Source: Miscanthus floridulus
Lineage: Eukaryota; Streptophyta; Magnoliopsida; Poales; Poaceae
Assembly (NCBI RefSeq): GCF_019320115.1
Contig: NC_089583.1
Location: 83,531,928 to 83,595,927 of the forward strand
Length of the DNA: 64,000 nt
Direction: 5' to 3'
Shown here: one piece after another, positions 12,273 through 24,095 of the stretch
How positions within the stretch are numbered: position 1 is the stretch's first letter
How the letters are laid out: every line of letters starts with the position of its first letter
Notes under the pieces: generated by a model
What the model was told of the DNA's origin: nothing
The model's input: the letters and a program-made list of their open reading frames with translations, nothing else
Database searches by the model: none
Made by a program: the position numbers and the translations under genes

Positions 12273-14523
12273 TCTTCTTTTGTAGATCAATTATAAAGCC
12301 GGAGGAAGGCATTGGGTGCTTGATAGTGGGTGCACACAACACATGATCGGTGATCCAAGAATATTCAATTCAATCAATGAAAATAAGAGCAATGGGATTG
12401 AAAGTATCACATTTGGTGACAATGGCAAAGGCAAGGTCAAAGGGCTTGGTAAGATTGCAATATTCAATGACTTGAGCATTTCCAATGTGCTACTAGTAGA
12501 GAGCTTGAACTTCAACCTATTATCGGTAGCTCAATTATATGATCTTGGTTTTAAGTGCATATTTGGTGTGGATGATGTAGAGATCATAAGTGTAGATGGC
12601 TCTAACTTAATATTCAAAGGATTCAGATATGAAAATCTATACTTGATTGATTTCAATGCTAGAGAAGCTCAATTGTCAACATGTTTGATCACTAAGTCTA
12701 GCATGGGTTGGTTATGGCATAGAAGGCTTGGTCATGTTGGAATGAAACAATTGAACAAGTTGATCAAGCATGACTTAATTAGAGGCTTGAAAGATGTCAC
12801 ATTTGAGAATGATAAGCTATGTAGTGCATGTCAAGCCGGAAAGCAAATTGGCAACACACATCCTAAGAAGAGCATGATGAGCACATCTAAGGCATTTGAG
12901 TTGATGCACATAGACTTGTTTAGACCAACCACATACACTAGCATTGGTGGAAATAAATACAGATTGTAGATTATTTCACTAGATACACATGGGTGTTCTT
13001 TCTTGTTGATAAAAGTGATGTGTTTGCAACCTTCAAGACATTCATCAAGAGAATTCATAATGAGTTTGAAACAACCATCATGAAAGTGAGAAGTAACAAT
13101 GGAAGTGAGTTCAAGAACACAAGAGTGGATGATTTGTGTGATGATTTTGGTATTAGGCATTAATTTTCAGCCAAGTATACTCTACAATCAAATGGCCTAG
13201 TTGAAAGAAAGAATAGAACTTTGATTGACATGGCAAGATCAATGTTGAGTGAGTACAATATGAATCATTCTTTTTGGGCCGGACCAATCAACACGGCTTG
13301 TTATTATAACAACCAACTCTATTGTCACCCCATGATAGAGAAGACACCTTATGAGATATTGAATGAAAGAAAGCCCAACATAGCATACTTTCGAGTTTTT
13401 GGTTGTAAATGCTACATATTGAAGAAAGGCACTAGATTGAGTAAGTTTAAAAAGAAATGTGATGAAGGTTTCTTGCTTGGTTACTCCACTACTAGCAAGG
13501 CATATAGAGTTTGAAATTTGGCTAGTGGTACTCTTGAGGAGGTTCATGATGTAGAATTTGATGAAACAAATGGTTCTCAAGAGGAAGATGAGAATCTAGA
13601 TGATGTGAGAGTCACTCAATTAGTCAATGCAATGAAGAACATGGACATTAGTGATATAAGACCTAGAGATGCGATTGATGTTGAAGATGACAAGAATCAA
13701 GTGCTCTCTAACTCAAATAAACAAGCTAGTGGTTCTCAAGATCAAAGTCAAGCAAGTGCTAGTGTCGACAAAGTGCAAGATCAACTACAAGTGGCTAGTT
13801 CATCATCTCAACCAAATGATCAATCAAATGCAAACAATCAAGTGCAAGTGCTCCAACCACAAATGTTGCAAGAGATCATCCTTTGGACTCTATAATTGGT
13901 GATATTTCTATAGGTGTACAAACAAGATCTAAATTGGCATCATTTTGTGAACATTTCTCATTTGTGTCATCTATTAAACCTAAGAAGATAGATGAAGCTT
14001 TGAAGGATGTTGATTGAGTCAATGCTATGCATGAAGAGCTAAACAACTTCAAGAGAAATCAAATATGAGAGTTAGTTGAGAGGCCTATGAATCATAATGT
14101 AATTGAAACTAAGTGGGTCTTTCGGAACAAGCAAGATCAAGATGGGATAGTAATAAGGAATAAAGCAAGATTAGTGGCTTAAGGTTACACTCAAGTTGAA
14201 GGTCTTGACTTACGAGAAACATATGCTCCGGTTGCTAGATTAGAAGCAATTAGAATCTTGATAGCCTATGCTTGTGCCCACAACATCAAACTCTATCAAA
14301 TGGATGTCAAGAGTGCATTTCTCAATGGTTACATCAATGAAGAAGTATATGTTGAACAACCTCTCAGTTTTAAAGATGAAAAGAAACTCAACCATGTTTA
14401 CAAGTTGAGAAAGGCTTTGTATGGATTGAAACAAGAACCAAGAGCATGGTATGAGAGATTGAGGGATTTCCTACTCTTTAAGGGATTCAAGATGGGTAAG
14501 ATTGACACCACTAAAAACCATTA
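12271..14523 (+). pseudogene. copia pol: protease, integrase and partial reverse transcriptase, frameshifted and truncated
   Basis: Pol starts in the +1 frame relative to gag. Protease is recognised by WVLDSGCTQHM near 12317. The integrase zinc-binding part (HRRLGHVGMKQLN ... CSACQAGK) spans about 12718-12846 and leads into the core. The frame shifts near 12966. The expected second catalytic aspartate of the core reads asparagine (RSNNGSEF near 13090), and the third acidic residue is kept in GLVERKN. Stops follow at 13160, 13512 and 13893. Reverse transcriptase is recognised by MDVKSAFLNGYINEEVYVEQP and KALYGLKQEPRAW (14258-14520) in yet another frame, but ends before the YVDD active-site block. 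RNase H is absent. The element cannot move on its own. Confidence 0.88.
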
Positions 14524-14970
14524 GATGAGAAAAGGTTTTGCAAGCTAAGGAATGAGTTGAACATATTGGATTTCTCAAATATGTGTTGATGCACCCCTAT
14601 TATATGACATGCCTCTCCTTCGAGCAAAGCAAGGTAAAGTTAATGGACATGTCATTCATCCATTGCTAAGGATTTGTTTAGTTCATCTAGTCATTCCTAT
14701 CATATCCTAGGCTCATTCATGAAAATCAAATGAATTTGATGCTTGTATGGTACCACTATTGCTTGTATGTTTGAAATGATCTTGTGGTAGCATATGACAT
14801 ATTTGTGGGCCTGTAAACCTAATGCTTAATCTAGAAAATAAGTTATAAGCGTTTAACTCAATATGGTACAAGATAACCCTTATTTAAAGTTGTGAAGAAA
14901 CTTGACCTTGGATCAAACCGAGTTAAATATCTTTTGCAAGTGATCTAGATTGAATCAAATTGGAAAAATA
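14524..14970 (+). mobile_element. 3' non-coding remnant of the copia element
   Basis: AT-rich sequence directly after the truncated reverse transcriptase, with no open frame and a composition similar to the 3' internal parts of Sirevirus-type elements. Its right limit is uncertain because no 3' LTR or polypurine tract was seen. Confidence 0.4.
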
Positions 14971-15943
14971 ATCCTAATGCAAAAAATATGCAAATCTTTT
15001 GCGCATTCGAGAAAAAAATACCGTATCAAAATAATTCCTTTGAATTCTTAAAAAATACGTTTTGATTGGGCATTTGTAACTTATAGATATTAATATATAT
15101 TTTTCTAAAAATTTGGTTAAAGTTAAAAGAAATTTGACTTAGTATGAAACAATTATAATTTACAATGAAAGAGAGTAACAGTAAGCCAGTATTATAGCAG
15201 ACAAAAGTATTCCAGATATTTCCGTCAAAAAAAAGTATTCCAGAGAGGCAGAGACGCGAACTGAGACGTACAGTGTTTTCACCCCAATTATCAACTTTTG
15301 GGGGTTTTCATTAGGAAAATATCTGCAGGCCTAGCTATAGGATTAGACAGTTCCTCATGGACCACACGGAAATTGAATTACCACTACTTCAACCCACCCA
15401 TTTTACATGTGTGATTCTCTGAAGCTGGAACTTTTTTTTTTACTGCTTAACTGAACTCCAACACTACTTTTACTCAAAAAATGAACTCTTAACACCTATA
15501 GGCAGCGCACCTATAAAACGGATTATGGTCTGTGGAACCCAGTTTTGTCAGATAAATGAAGCCCCTTGATTGTTTCATATATATTTAGATCAGTGTAGCT
15601 GAGTAGCCAAAAACCCCAAGCGTCCATCCAATTCCCTCTCCAATAACCCAAAGTCCCAAACAAACAAACAAACAGGCATCCATCTTTTTGTATGTTCGTA
15701 TACGCATCTAAACTCCCTTTCCATGCAGCAAAAAGATCTTTTATCAATTGTGTTGATATGCATGATCAATTAATTGCTCATCTCCATATCCTCTTCCTGT
15801 ACTCTTAACTGCTGCATGTACAGGGCACAATGCAAACCAGCAGCACTACACTACCAACCCCAGAGCTTTCCCCCTTCCTTCTCATATGACCCCCCAAAGA
15901 AAGCTGCTAAAACCTAAAGCAAGTGTGGAAAGCTGCATCCCCG
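14971..15943. other. gene-free stretch upstream of the IDD gene
   Basis: No ORF with a recognisable domain. It separates the copia remnant from the promoter-proximal repeat of the IDD gene and probably includes its distal promoter. Confidence 0.4.

Positions 15944-16014
<71 letters not shown>
15944..16014. repeat. poly(C) tract followed by (TC)n microsatellite in the IDD gene promoter region
   Basis: An uninterrupted run of 33 C (15944-15976) is followed by about 19 TC units (15977-16014), roughly 240 bp upstream of a TATA-like sequence and 410 bp upstream of the IDD start codon. On the minus strand this is a long G run plus a GA repeat, the sequence bound by plant GAGA-binding (BPC) proteins. 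The exact length may be affected by sequencing error. Confidence 0.95.
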
Positions 16015-16017
<3 letters not shown>

Positions 16018-16256
16018 CGTTTGCTGCTGATGTCTCTGTAGCAGCTCCACAAAAGCCAACACCAAGACCCCTTCCTTCTTCCTACCACCACCCCCTTCCT
16101 TAATTCCTTCTCCCAGCACAACCTGAGTTGTAATTATTATACTACAAGTACTCATCAGTAGTATTCACCTCTCTCTTTCTCTCTCGTTTATTGTTTGTTT
16201 GTTCCCCCATCTGGTTGTTGATTGATCTCTTCTTCTCCCCTCTGCCGCTCGGCGGC

Positions 16257-16264
16257 TATATATA
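16257..16264 (+). promoter_or_regulatory. TATA box, IDD gene
   Basis: TATATATA lies about 165 bp upstream of the IDD start codon inside a pyrimidine-rich leader. The spacing allows a transcription start near 16290 and a 5' UTR of about 130 bases. Confidence 0.5.
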
Positions 16265-16423
16265 CGTCCAATCTAATCCCCATCCCATTCCGTCTCCATC
16301 GCCTGATCAAACCAGAGGTAGTAGGGGGAAAAGGAGCAAGTTTTCTGGCTCTTCTCCTTGTTCCGTAGTCCGTACTATTCTTAGCGCTAGCTGTTCTTCA
16401 CCAAGATCGCCTCGCCGTCACCC

Positions 16424-19400
16424 ATGTTGGGCTTCTGCTCCCCTGCGGCCGGTTCACCTCCCGACGAGGCGACGCCGGAGCCGTTCCGTTCGCTGCAGAT
16501 CGCCACCTGCACGGCCGCCGCCGCCGCCACGACAAAGAAGAAGCGCCGGCCCGCCGGCACACCAGGTAAGCTAGCAAATCGATCCCGAGACAACCGTGGT
16601 CCAGTTGGCTACATGCATGGTAGCTAGCTAGTAAGCTCGGTGCAGACTCCGAGATCGATCCACCCATCCTGCAACATGTAGTAACGCGGTACGGCAATGG
16701 CTGCAGACCCGGACGCGGAGGTGGTGTCGCTGTCGCCGCGGACGCTGCTGGAGTCGGACCGGTACGTGTGCGAGATCTGCAGGCAGGGGTTTCAGCGCGA
16801 CCAGAACCTGCAGATGCACCGGCGGCGGCACAAGGTGCCGTGGAAGCTGCTGAAGCGGGAGGCCGGGGAGGCGGCGCGGAAGCGGGTGTTCGTGTGCCCG
16901 GAGCCCAGCTGCCTGCACCACGACCCCTCCCACGCGCTGGGCGACCTCGTCGGCATCAAGAAGCACTTCCGCCGCAAGCACAGCGGCCAGCGCCAGTGGG
17001 CCTGCGCCCGCTGCTCCAAGGCCTACGCCGTCCACTCCGACTACAAGGCCCACCTCAAGACCTGCGGCACCCGCGGCCACTCCTGCGACTGCGGCCGCGT
17101 CTTCTCCCGGTAAACGAACCAACAACTTCGATTCTCATGTCATTGATCGATCGATTTGGCTCAGCATCTCCATACTGCTCGTCTGCTCAGCTCTAATAAA
17201 GATTATTAGAAAACCCATTAAAAATCAGCATACAGTAAGTTTTTCTTCTCCCTTTCGTTTTTCTTTCGTCTGTTAGTTGGTTCACCACCGGCTGCACGGC
17301 CGCCGGGGGCCGGGGCTATGGGCGGTTACATCGCACTGTACAGTGCCGGCGGCGCCGGCTCCGCTCTCCTTTTGGGATGTCTGCTATTAGGCTATCTCCG
17401 ACGGAGATGACCCAAATTTTAGCGTTTAGGTCACGGACAGCAAACAAAGGGTGCTACCCAGATTGTTCCATCTCCAACAACAGCGAAGGCAAATCCTTTC
17501 TTCCTCTCTCTCCCACGCGGCTGCAGGGCATGGCGACGGTGACGACGTGGGGCGACGGCGCGCGCTGGCGCTGGTGCGGCGCTCGGAGCAAGCGGCGCCC
17601 GCCGCTGACACGGTCTGCCTTCTTCCCTCTCTCTCCCGGCCGGATCCAGACCCCCTCCCTCCCCTTCTTCTTCCCTGACCCTCCCTCTCCTGGATCCGGC
17701 CGGTGGCGCCCGCGTCGGAGGAGCTCGCGCCCGCGCCTCGGCGGAGCTCGCGCCAGCGCCCGCGCCCAGCCGAGCGCGCGCCCGCGGCCCGGCGGAGCTC
17801 GCGCTCGAGCTCTTGCGTCGTCTTGCGGCAGAGATTTGCGTCGTCCGGCTGCCGAAGACGCTTATTTGCCTTTCCCTTTGCGTGGTACGCAAAATCGGTC
17901 GGCTGTTTGTGTCTTCCGTTGGACTGCGTTTTTTATGACGCAAACCACTGCTGACTACACATTTTGCGTTTTCGTTTCATCATTGGAGACGGTCTTAACG
18001 GGGAAAGGAAAGGGAGGCCGGGCGGGCAGGTGGATCAGAGTACAATTCCCGAGGGCAGCCGCCCGGCCCTCCTCTATGTGCGTGCGTGCGTGTGTGCCGT
18101 GTGTCCCGTGTGCGTCGTGCGCATCGATCTCGGCGGTGGGCTTTCTCTTGCTACTAGTATTTTCCTATTGCTTCCACGGTCCGGCATGTGTTCCCGATAG
18201 GCGCTAGCCGCCGCTGGAGGTTTCGGCTTTGTGCCCGCGCTTCAGCGGCAAAGGCAAAGGCAGCGTCGTCTTGGCGCGCCATTCGATGGCCGCACGGCGC
18301 AGGCGCAGCAGCCCCGGCGGCCAGGGCGAAAACTCCAAGCCTGACAAGCTGACTCCGAGGCCAGCCAGCCGGCCTCTTTGGATCCTATAGCCGTGTGTGC
18401 TACCAGCAGCGACGTTAATTCATCGTCGTCTCACGCTCACACATGCAATAAAGTCTCTCTCTGCTTATTACGCTCTTGGCTTTTGTTCTTGAGTCGAGTT
18501 CACTTGGCCATGCACGCATTCATCCTTGGTCTCTTTGCACTCATGTACTATTACTAGTAGCCAAAATGTTCCCTTTATTTGTTTCCAGATGATATGGAAG
18601 CGTTTGCTTATTGGCAGACCGGGAGCGCTGTACTGTACGTCCTAGCTGAGATGATTATTAGTGCCCTCAGGCTCATCTGATGATGTTGCCATCCAATGTG
18701 CAGGGTGGAGAGCTTCATAGAGCACCAGGACACCTGCAACGCCGGGCGGGCACGGGCGGACGCCTCGCCGGTGTGTGGCGCCGGTGTGGCCGCTGCTAGT
18801 GCCGGGTCGCAGCAGCAGGCGCCGCCAGCCATGTCACTGTCGAGGACGGCGTCGAGCACCAGCCCGTCCAGTGACATTGCCATCAGCCCGGTGGCCTGGC
18901 CCGGTCCGGCACCGGCGATTCCAAGCCCTACGACCGCCGCGTTCCACCGGTTCGAACAAGTCCCATCGCCGCGGACGCCGCCATCGGACCACCACCGCGG
19001 CGGACACCACAACCTCGAGCTCCAGCTCATGCCGCCGTCCTGCAGCGGCGCGGGCGGTGTCGCGCCGGTGTACTGCGGCGGCGCGCCACGCACTCCGGCC
19101 GTTCCTCCACAGAGCCGCGACGACGCCGTCATGCAGCTGCAGCTGTCCATCGGCGTCTGCGGCGGCGGCGGGTTCGCGGACGCGGGCGAGCGTGGCGACG
19201 AGGTGATGATGCTGGCCACAGCAGCGAGGGAGAAGGAGGAGGAGGCGCGGGAGCAGCTGCGGCAAGCGGTTGCGGAGAAGGCGGCCGCGGACGAGGCCCG
19301 CGCGCAGGCGAAGCGGCACGTGGAGCTGGCCGAGCAGGAGCTGGCCAGCGCCAAGCGGATGCGGCGGCAGGCGCAGGTGGAGCTGAGCCGCGCCCACGCG

Positions 19401-19661
19401 CTCCGGGAGCACGCCCTGCGCCAGGTGAACGCGACGCTCCTCCAGATCACCTGCCTCGGCTGCCGCCACAAGTTCCGCGTGCGGGCGCCGCAGCTGATGG
19501 ACGCCGTCGTGGCCCCCGAGGTGGCCTGCAGCTACATGTCCTCCGTCGTGACAGCAGAGGGCGGCGACGCCGAGGTCGTCGACAACGAGCCGCCCCTCGA
19601 CGGCGCGGACGCCATGCTGCGGCGGCGCCAACACGCCATGGCCATGGACATCGTCCTCTAG
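16424..19661 (+). CDS. INDETERMINATE DOMAIN C2H2 zinc-finger transcription factor, SGR5/LPA1 (IDD14/15/16) clade
   Basis: A nuclear DNA-binding regulator; characterised clade members (Arabidopsis IDD14/15/16, rice LPA1) act in shoot gravitropism, branch or tiller angle and auxin responses. Exons 16424-16565, 16707-17109 and 18704-19661 join in phase to 500 aa. Introns start GT and end AG. After a basic stretch KKKRR (about residues 39-43) come four zinc fingers: residues 67-89 (C2H2), 109-139 (C2H2), 145-167 (C2HC) and 172-193 (C2HC), the last split by intron 2. Residues 350-426 form a charged, alanine-rich coiled coil, followed by a CLGCRHKF motif near 430; this C-terminal arrangement separates the SGR5/LPA1 clade from other IDDs. 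Intron 2 (1594 bp) holds a transposon. Orthology with LPA1 is likely but was not tested by phylogeny. Confidence 0.9.
17390..17994. mobile_element. non-autonomous DNA transposon in IDD intron 2 (PIF/Harbinger-like)
   Basis: The left end GGCTATCTCCGACGGA pairs imperfectly with the right end TCATTGGAGACGGTC, and TTA stands directly outside both ends (17387-17389 and 17995-17997). A 3-bp TTA duplication and GC-rich internal filler suggest a PIF/Harbinger-type element, possibly carrying captured host sequence. Long open frames inside it are uninterrupted because of composition and show no known domain. It sits wholly within the intron, so the host reading frame is unaffected. Confidence 0.5.
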
Positions 19662-20345
19662 CTAATAGCCTGAAATCAGATGATGATCTTCGTTTCAATA
19701 CCTTCTTGTTTTTGCCAACGAGACGCCGGGGTTGCATTGGCGCGTGCATCATTAGGAGGTGTGATGTAATCAGACGCTGATGCCTGATGGACAGTGGAAG
19801 ATCGCTAGCTCGATCGATCCAGTGCCGCCTAGTGTTCGAGTCCTGTGATGAGCAGAAAGGATCGGACTATCGGAGAGGTAGCCTAGGCAAAAATCCAAGG
19901 AGAGACGAAGACGAGGGCGCTGCTAGCTTACTGTGACGTGCATGGAATCTTTCGGTGTTTGCTTCCCATTGGATCTTGTTGGAAAAACATTACTATTGCT
20001 CATGGAAAGCAAGTTGCTGATGCCCTTTGTAAAGGTCAGGCATTCTAGCCAGCAAGGATAAGGGTCGATTGCATGTATTTGTCACAACTAAATTCAACGA
20101 CGACTGCAATATATCAGTAAGAATCTTTTTGATAGACCTAAAACACTGATGTTTCTCGGCCGTTTTCAGTAGGGGGCAAGGCCGATTTGAGCAGGCGCGC
20201 GGTTGGTTGGATCGAGCGGCGGAGGGCGCCAAATGGAAGCGGCCAGAAATGGTGTTTGGAAGTGGGAAACCAGGTGGAAGAATCTGGGTGGGGGGACAAT
20301 GAACTGCTGGACGCTGAAATACGAGGGGAAATACAACGCGCACTA
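19662..20345. other. 3' flank of the IDD gene, no further gene seen
   Basis: Contains the IDD 3' UTR, whose poly(A) site I cannot place, and unique-looking sequence up to the first hAT MITE. No credible ORF. Confidence 0.4.
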
Positions 20346-20583
20346 GGGCCTTGTTTAGTTGGTGAATTTTTTAGAAATGATATTATAGCACTTTTATTGT
20401 TATTTAGCAATTATTGTCCAATCATAGTCTAATTAGGCTTAAAAGATTTGTCTCGTGAATTTCGTCTAAACTGTGTAATTAGTTTTATTTTTTATTTATA
20501 TTTAATGCTTCATGCATGTGTCTAAAGATTCGATGTGACGAAAAATCTTAAAAAATTTTACAAAATTTTAGGAACTAAACAGT
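20346..20583 (+). mobile_element. hAT-type MITE, copy 1
   Basis: Starts GGGCCTTGTTTAGTTGGTGA and ends with GGAACTAAACAG, the inverted TTTAGTT termini of a very common grass hAT-derived MITE. Internal hallmarks such as TTAATGCTTCATGCATG and AAGATTCGATGTGACG are shared with copies 2 and 3. The right end has lost the expected GGCC. Confidence 0.8.
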
Positions 20584-21027
20584 CACAAGAGATAAAACTT
20601 CAAAACTCCCAGGACACACTGTTGCGGCGCAGCAATGGCACTAGTAGTCCAAAACAACACGCACAATCACGCGTGCATCCACGCACACAGTAGTGTGTGT
20701 CTCTCTCTCTCTCTGCATCGACGTCGCCAGCATGGAAACAGATGCGGACGCGCGCATGGTTTTCAGTGCCAGGATAGCTTTCTTTCTCTAGCTGAGCCCC
20801 TGAGCCGAGCTGATCCCTCCTAGCCTTCTGCCTCCCCTTGTCTGTCTTGGCTAGAGATACCCTACCCCTGTCTGATCTGTACCGTCTCGTAGCACTGAAA
20901 GATATGCAGAAAGCTCTCACAGAGTCACAGCACGTGAGCGTGGGGAAGAAAGGTGATCTGTACGAAGAGCCCAAACGAGGCAGCAGCTCCTCAGTCATGG
21001 CCTCTGGCTAGCTAGCTTGTGCTGCTT
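20584..21027. other. spacer between two inverted hAT MITEs
   Basis: Holds a short TC repeat near 20699-20714 and no supported gene. It would form the loop if the flanking MITE copies paired in a transcript. Confidence 0.5.
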
Positions 21028-21270
21028 GGCCACGTTTAGTTTCCTCCCAAAATACTAAATTTTTCAAGATTCTCTGTCACATCGAATCTTTAGACGCATG
21101 CATGAAGCATTAAATATAAATAAAAAATAAAACTAATTATACAGTTTAGACGAAATCCATGAGATGAATCTTTTAAGCCTAATTAAACTATGATTGGACA
21201 CTAATTGGCAAATAACAACGAAAACGCTACAGTATCGTTTTGCTAAAAATTTCGGCAACCAAACTAGCCC
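21028..21270 (-). mobile_element. hAT-type MITE, copy 2 (inverted relative to copy 1)
   Basis: Starts GGCCACGTTTAGTTTCCTCC and ends ACCAAACTAGCCC. Its reverse complement matches copy 1 closely over most of its length, including the stretch around TTAATGCTTCATGCATG. Family assignment is by TIR and shared interior. Confidence 0.82.
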
Positions 21271-23340
21271 TTGCTTGCTTGCAATTTGCAAATGCAGATG
21301 CACGCTGATCAAGCAAAGCGCTTTTAGTGACTGAGCTGGAAGAACATTCGTCCGTGCGCTCCCACGTGAAGGCGGATCCGCAAATGCGTTGCATGTGATA
21401 TGCGCTGGGTCTGCACAGAGAAGAATATAGATGTACGTGCCTCCTGTGTCATGTAGTGTTGTTTAATGTGTCAACGGTCTCTACTCTCTACTATGCACTA
21501 CTGGTGTGTTGTAAAGTTCCTATAAAAGATGCATATGTTACTACATTAATGATTTTTAATTAGAGACATATTATTTTTCTTATAAGTGGTTGTATTTCAG
21601 CCGATCCTAGAAATGCCATTTAAGAACAGCTAACAAATGGTCGGTAATACCATTTTTAAGGGCAGTTCTTAATACGAGCTGCTTCTGAAAATTGAAACAT
21701 TTTTAAAGACGGGCCATCTAACCAACATGAATTTTAGGAGAGGCCTATAATATGGACCGCCCTTAGAAATACGGGTCGTGTGAGGCTTGAGGTCACAGGT
21801 TCGAATCCTTGAGAACACGTACATGAGTGCATTTTGCGAGAAAAATCGAGTCTTATGACTTTGTGGCTGGTGTGGTTAGCCACATAGGACTGAGAAACAT
21901 CTTTTTTGCGTGTCTTTTAGCATCATTTTCTTTTTTCCCCAATAGGTGGTATAGTTGCACAGCCAGCCCTACAAATAACATCCATTTATTTCTTCTGGCC
22001 GGTGCTACTTGCTCCGCCTCTATGTCGTTTTACTGTCTCCCCAGCCATAGATTGGTGCCCGAGCTAACCACTAGCGACGTGCCTAAAGACCTTGATAGCG
22101 TTGTCGTCATCCCGCGAAGGTTAGATCAGCATCCTAGCATGATTGGTCGTCTTTACCTTTCCATTTACTTCAAATTTCATTTAGTGCTTAGGTCGAGCCG
22201 AGCATGGTCACATCTCCCACGTTAACCCTCTAGTTGAGGTTCAACAATTTTTAATCACTGAGATGGAATCAGTATGTACTATTATGCATTGTAGTGCTTA
22301 TTTCTCCCTACGTAGCTTGTGATTTGTGGCAGCTTTGGATTAGGCTAACAGGCGTTCCTATTTTTAGTAATTCATATTTGTTCATAATTTCATATTAGGT
22401 AATTGTTCAAATTGAACATGTTCTTTATATATACAACTGTCTTACTATGAAAGGAGCGTTTACCGTGCGACCTTGTCATTTGGTAGCTAAGGGTGGTCGT
22501 ACCAGGACCCCAGCACTTGCTGTTTGTGACGTGGGGCCGCCGTGTTCACCAAGGGCGAGGGTTAATTGCTTTAGTGGTTATTCATGCTCTTCTTAGTCAA
22601 GAAAGTTAGCAAAATTGTTGAAAACCATTTTTCTTGAGCGTCTTTGTGCTTTGCAGCTTTGCACAAACAAGCATTTAGACTGTCTAGCGAAAGTGTCGAA
22701 GTGGATGGAGATTATGTAATTTTCAGTCTAGTTCACATTCTCAGGATGTTTAGCCTACATCATGCCATTTAGTACCTGAGTAATGTCAGTTGCATTATTC
22801 TACGTTTCTACTACATATAGTGCTTATTTTATATGTAGTGTCCTTATGTTGTGATGCCTCTGTATCCATTTGTATGGACAAGTTAATCATTCTTGAATTT
22901 CAGTCATGCTTCAACTCGATCTTTTTGAAATAGAGAGCAAAAGAGAGCAAGCTAAATCCTTGAGCACTTGTGGGCTTTGTCAATCGTTCACGAGGCATTT
23001 GTTACTCTAGACGGCTAGGAGTCGCCTGCAAGCAACCAAGGTTGTGGTCAGCCATGACAAGTTTGTGAAGGCCCAATCTTGCCTTCGCAAGGGAAGAGAT
23101 CAAGCTTAATGGATTATTGAGGAAAGTGATTGGAAGAGACCTGGGTATGGTGCACCTTGGAGTGGTCACTCATGGCTTCCTTAACGGAGACATATGATTC
23201 ACATGGAGGCCCAAACTTCGGTGAAACAAATCTTGTCTCATATGTGTTTATCTTGATCTACTTGGTTGTTCATGTTTGTGAGTGCATGTGTTTTGTGGAC
23301 ATTCTATTGAACTTTCAATGGTTATTTAATCTGATGTGAA
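21271..23340. other. gene-free stretch, decayed repeats
   Basis: Short frames occur but none shows a domain or homologous splice pattern. Positions about 21600-21790 look like the subterminal part of an old DNA transposon (GC-poor, with short inverted motifs), but no ends can be defined. Confidence 0.35.
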
Positions 23341-24095
23341 GTTTTGTTTTGTATTAAATTTAGAAACTCCTATTCAACTCTCCCTCTAGGCGACATCAAG
23401 GTCTTTTCGATCCCAGCCATGGGAAGGCTCTCTTGGCACCTTAGGGAAACTTTCTTGATACATTAGAACCTTCTTCTACCTTAGTCTCACATACATTGCT
23501 TGGGATTGTATCTCTAGTGAGATTGAAAGCATTCTATAATTGATTGCATCAAATGTTTGATCACTTTGGCACTAGGGAGGCTTCAATCAAGCATTATTGG
23601 CTTATTACTCTTAGAGGTTGTCTCCTCCTAAACAACTTAGAGATCATGGTTCCATTGAAGCACTTCAAGGAAGATTGTAAAGGTGCTTTAGAAGTGATTG
23701 TGAGGGATTCTTGTGCTCTGACCCCACTGGAGTGCTAAAGAGCAACTATAGTGGAATCGAGATATGGAGTGATTATTTGATTTTAGCCAGCTTTGATAGA
23801 GGAGCGGTGAACACTGAATCCACCTCAATGTGGATTAGGGGTGAACGCAAGTCATCAATACCTCAATGTTGGATAAATTCATGCTCAATTTACCTTCTTA
23901 TTACAAGTTAGTTTAAGTGATCTACTTTCTTAGAAATGTTTGATTGCTTGACACCCTAGGTTGCAAATCCTCACCTAGATAGAAAGAGTAGTATTTTTAG
24001 GACTCAATTACGGTTCTAACAAATACCTAGTGTTTGTGTTTTTAGTTGAAATTGCATATTTCAACCCCCCTCTAGTCAGTATCCTTGATCCTATA
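23341..24095 (+). mobile_element. two copia-LTR 3' ends (fragments)
   Basis: Near 23375-23412 the sequence ATTCAACTCTCCCTCTAGGC followed by GACATCAAGGTCTTTTC has the form of a grass copia LTR end. A second, similar end, TTTCAACCCCCCTCTAGTC, lies near 24059-24078. Neither is followed by a recognisable primer-binding site or gag, so both are relics. Confidence 0.4.

Noticed and set aside
16628..17125. 165-aa minus-strand ORF opposite the IDD zinc fingers
   Set aside because: Antisense of a conserved zinc-finger exon in GC-rich DNA; low-complexity translation.
17377..18207. 276-aa plus-strand ORF in IDD intron 2
   Set aside because: It lies mostly in the GC-rich transposon in the intron, has no recognised domain and no splice relation to the IDD exons.
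18834..19634. 266-aa minus-strand ORF opposite IDD exon 3
   Set aside because: Shadow of the coding strand; composition explains its openness.
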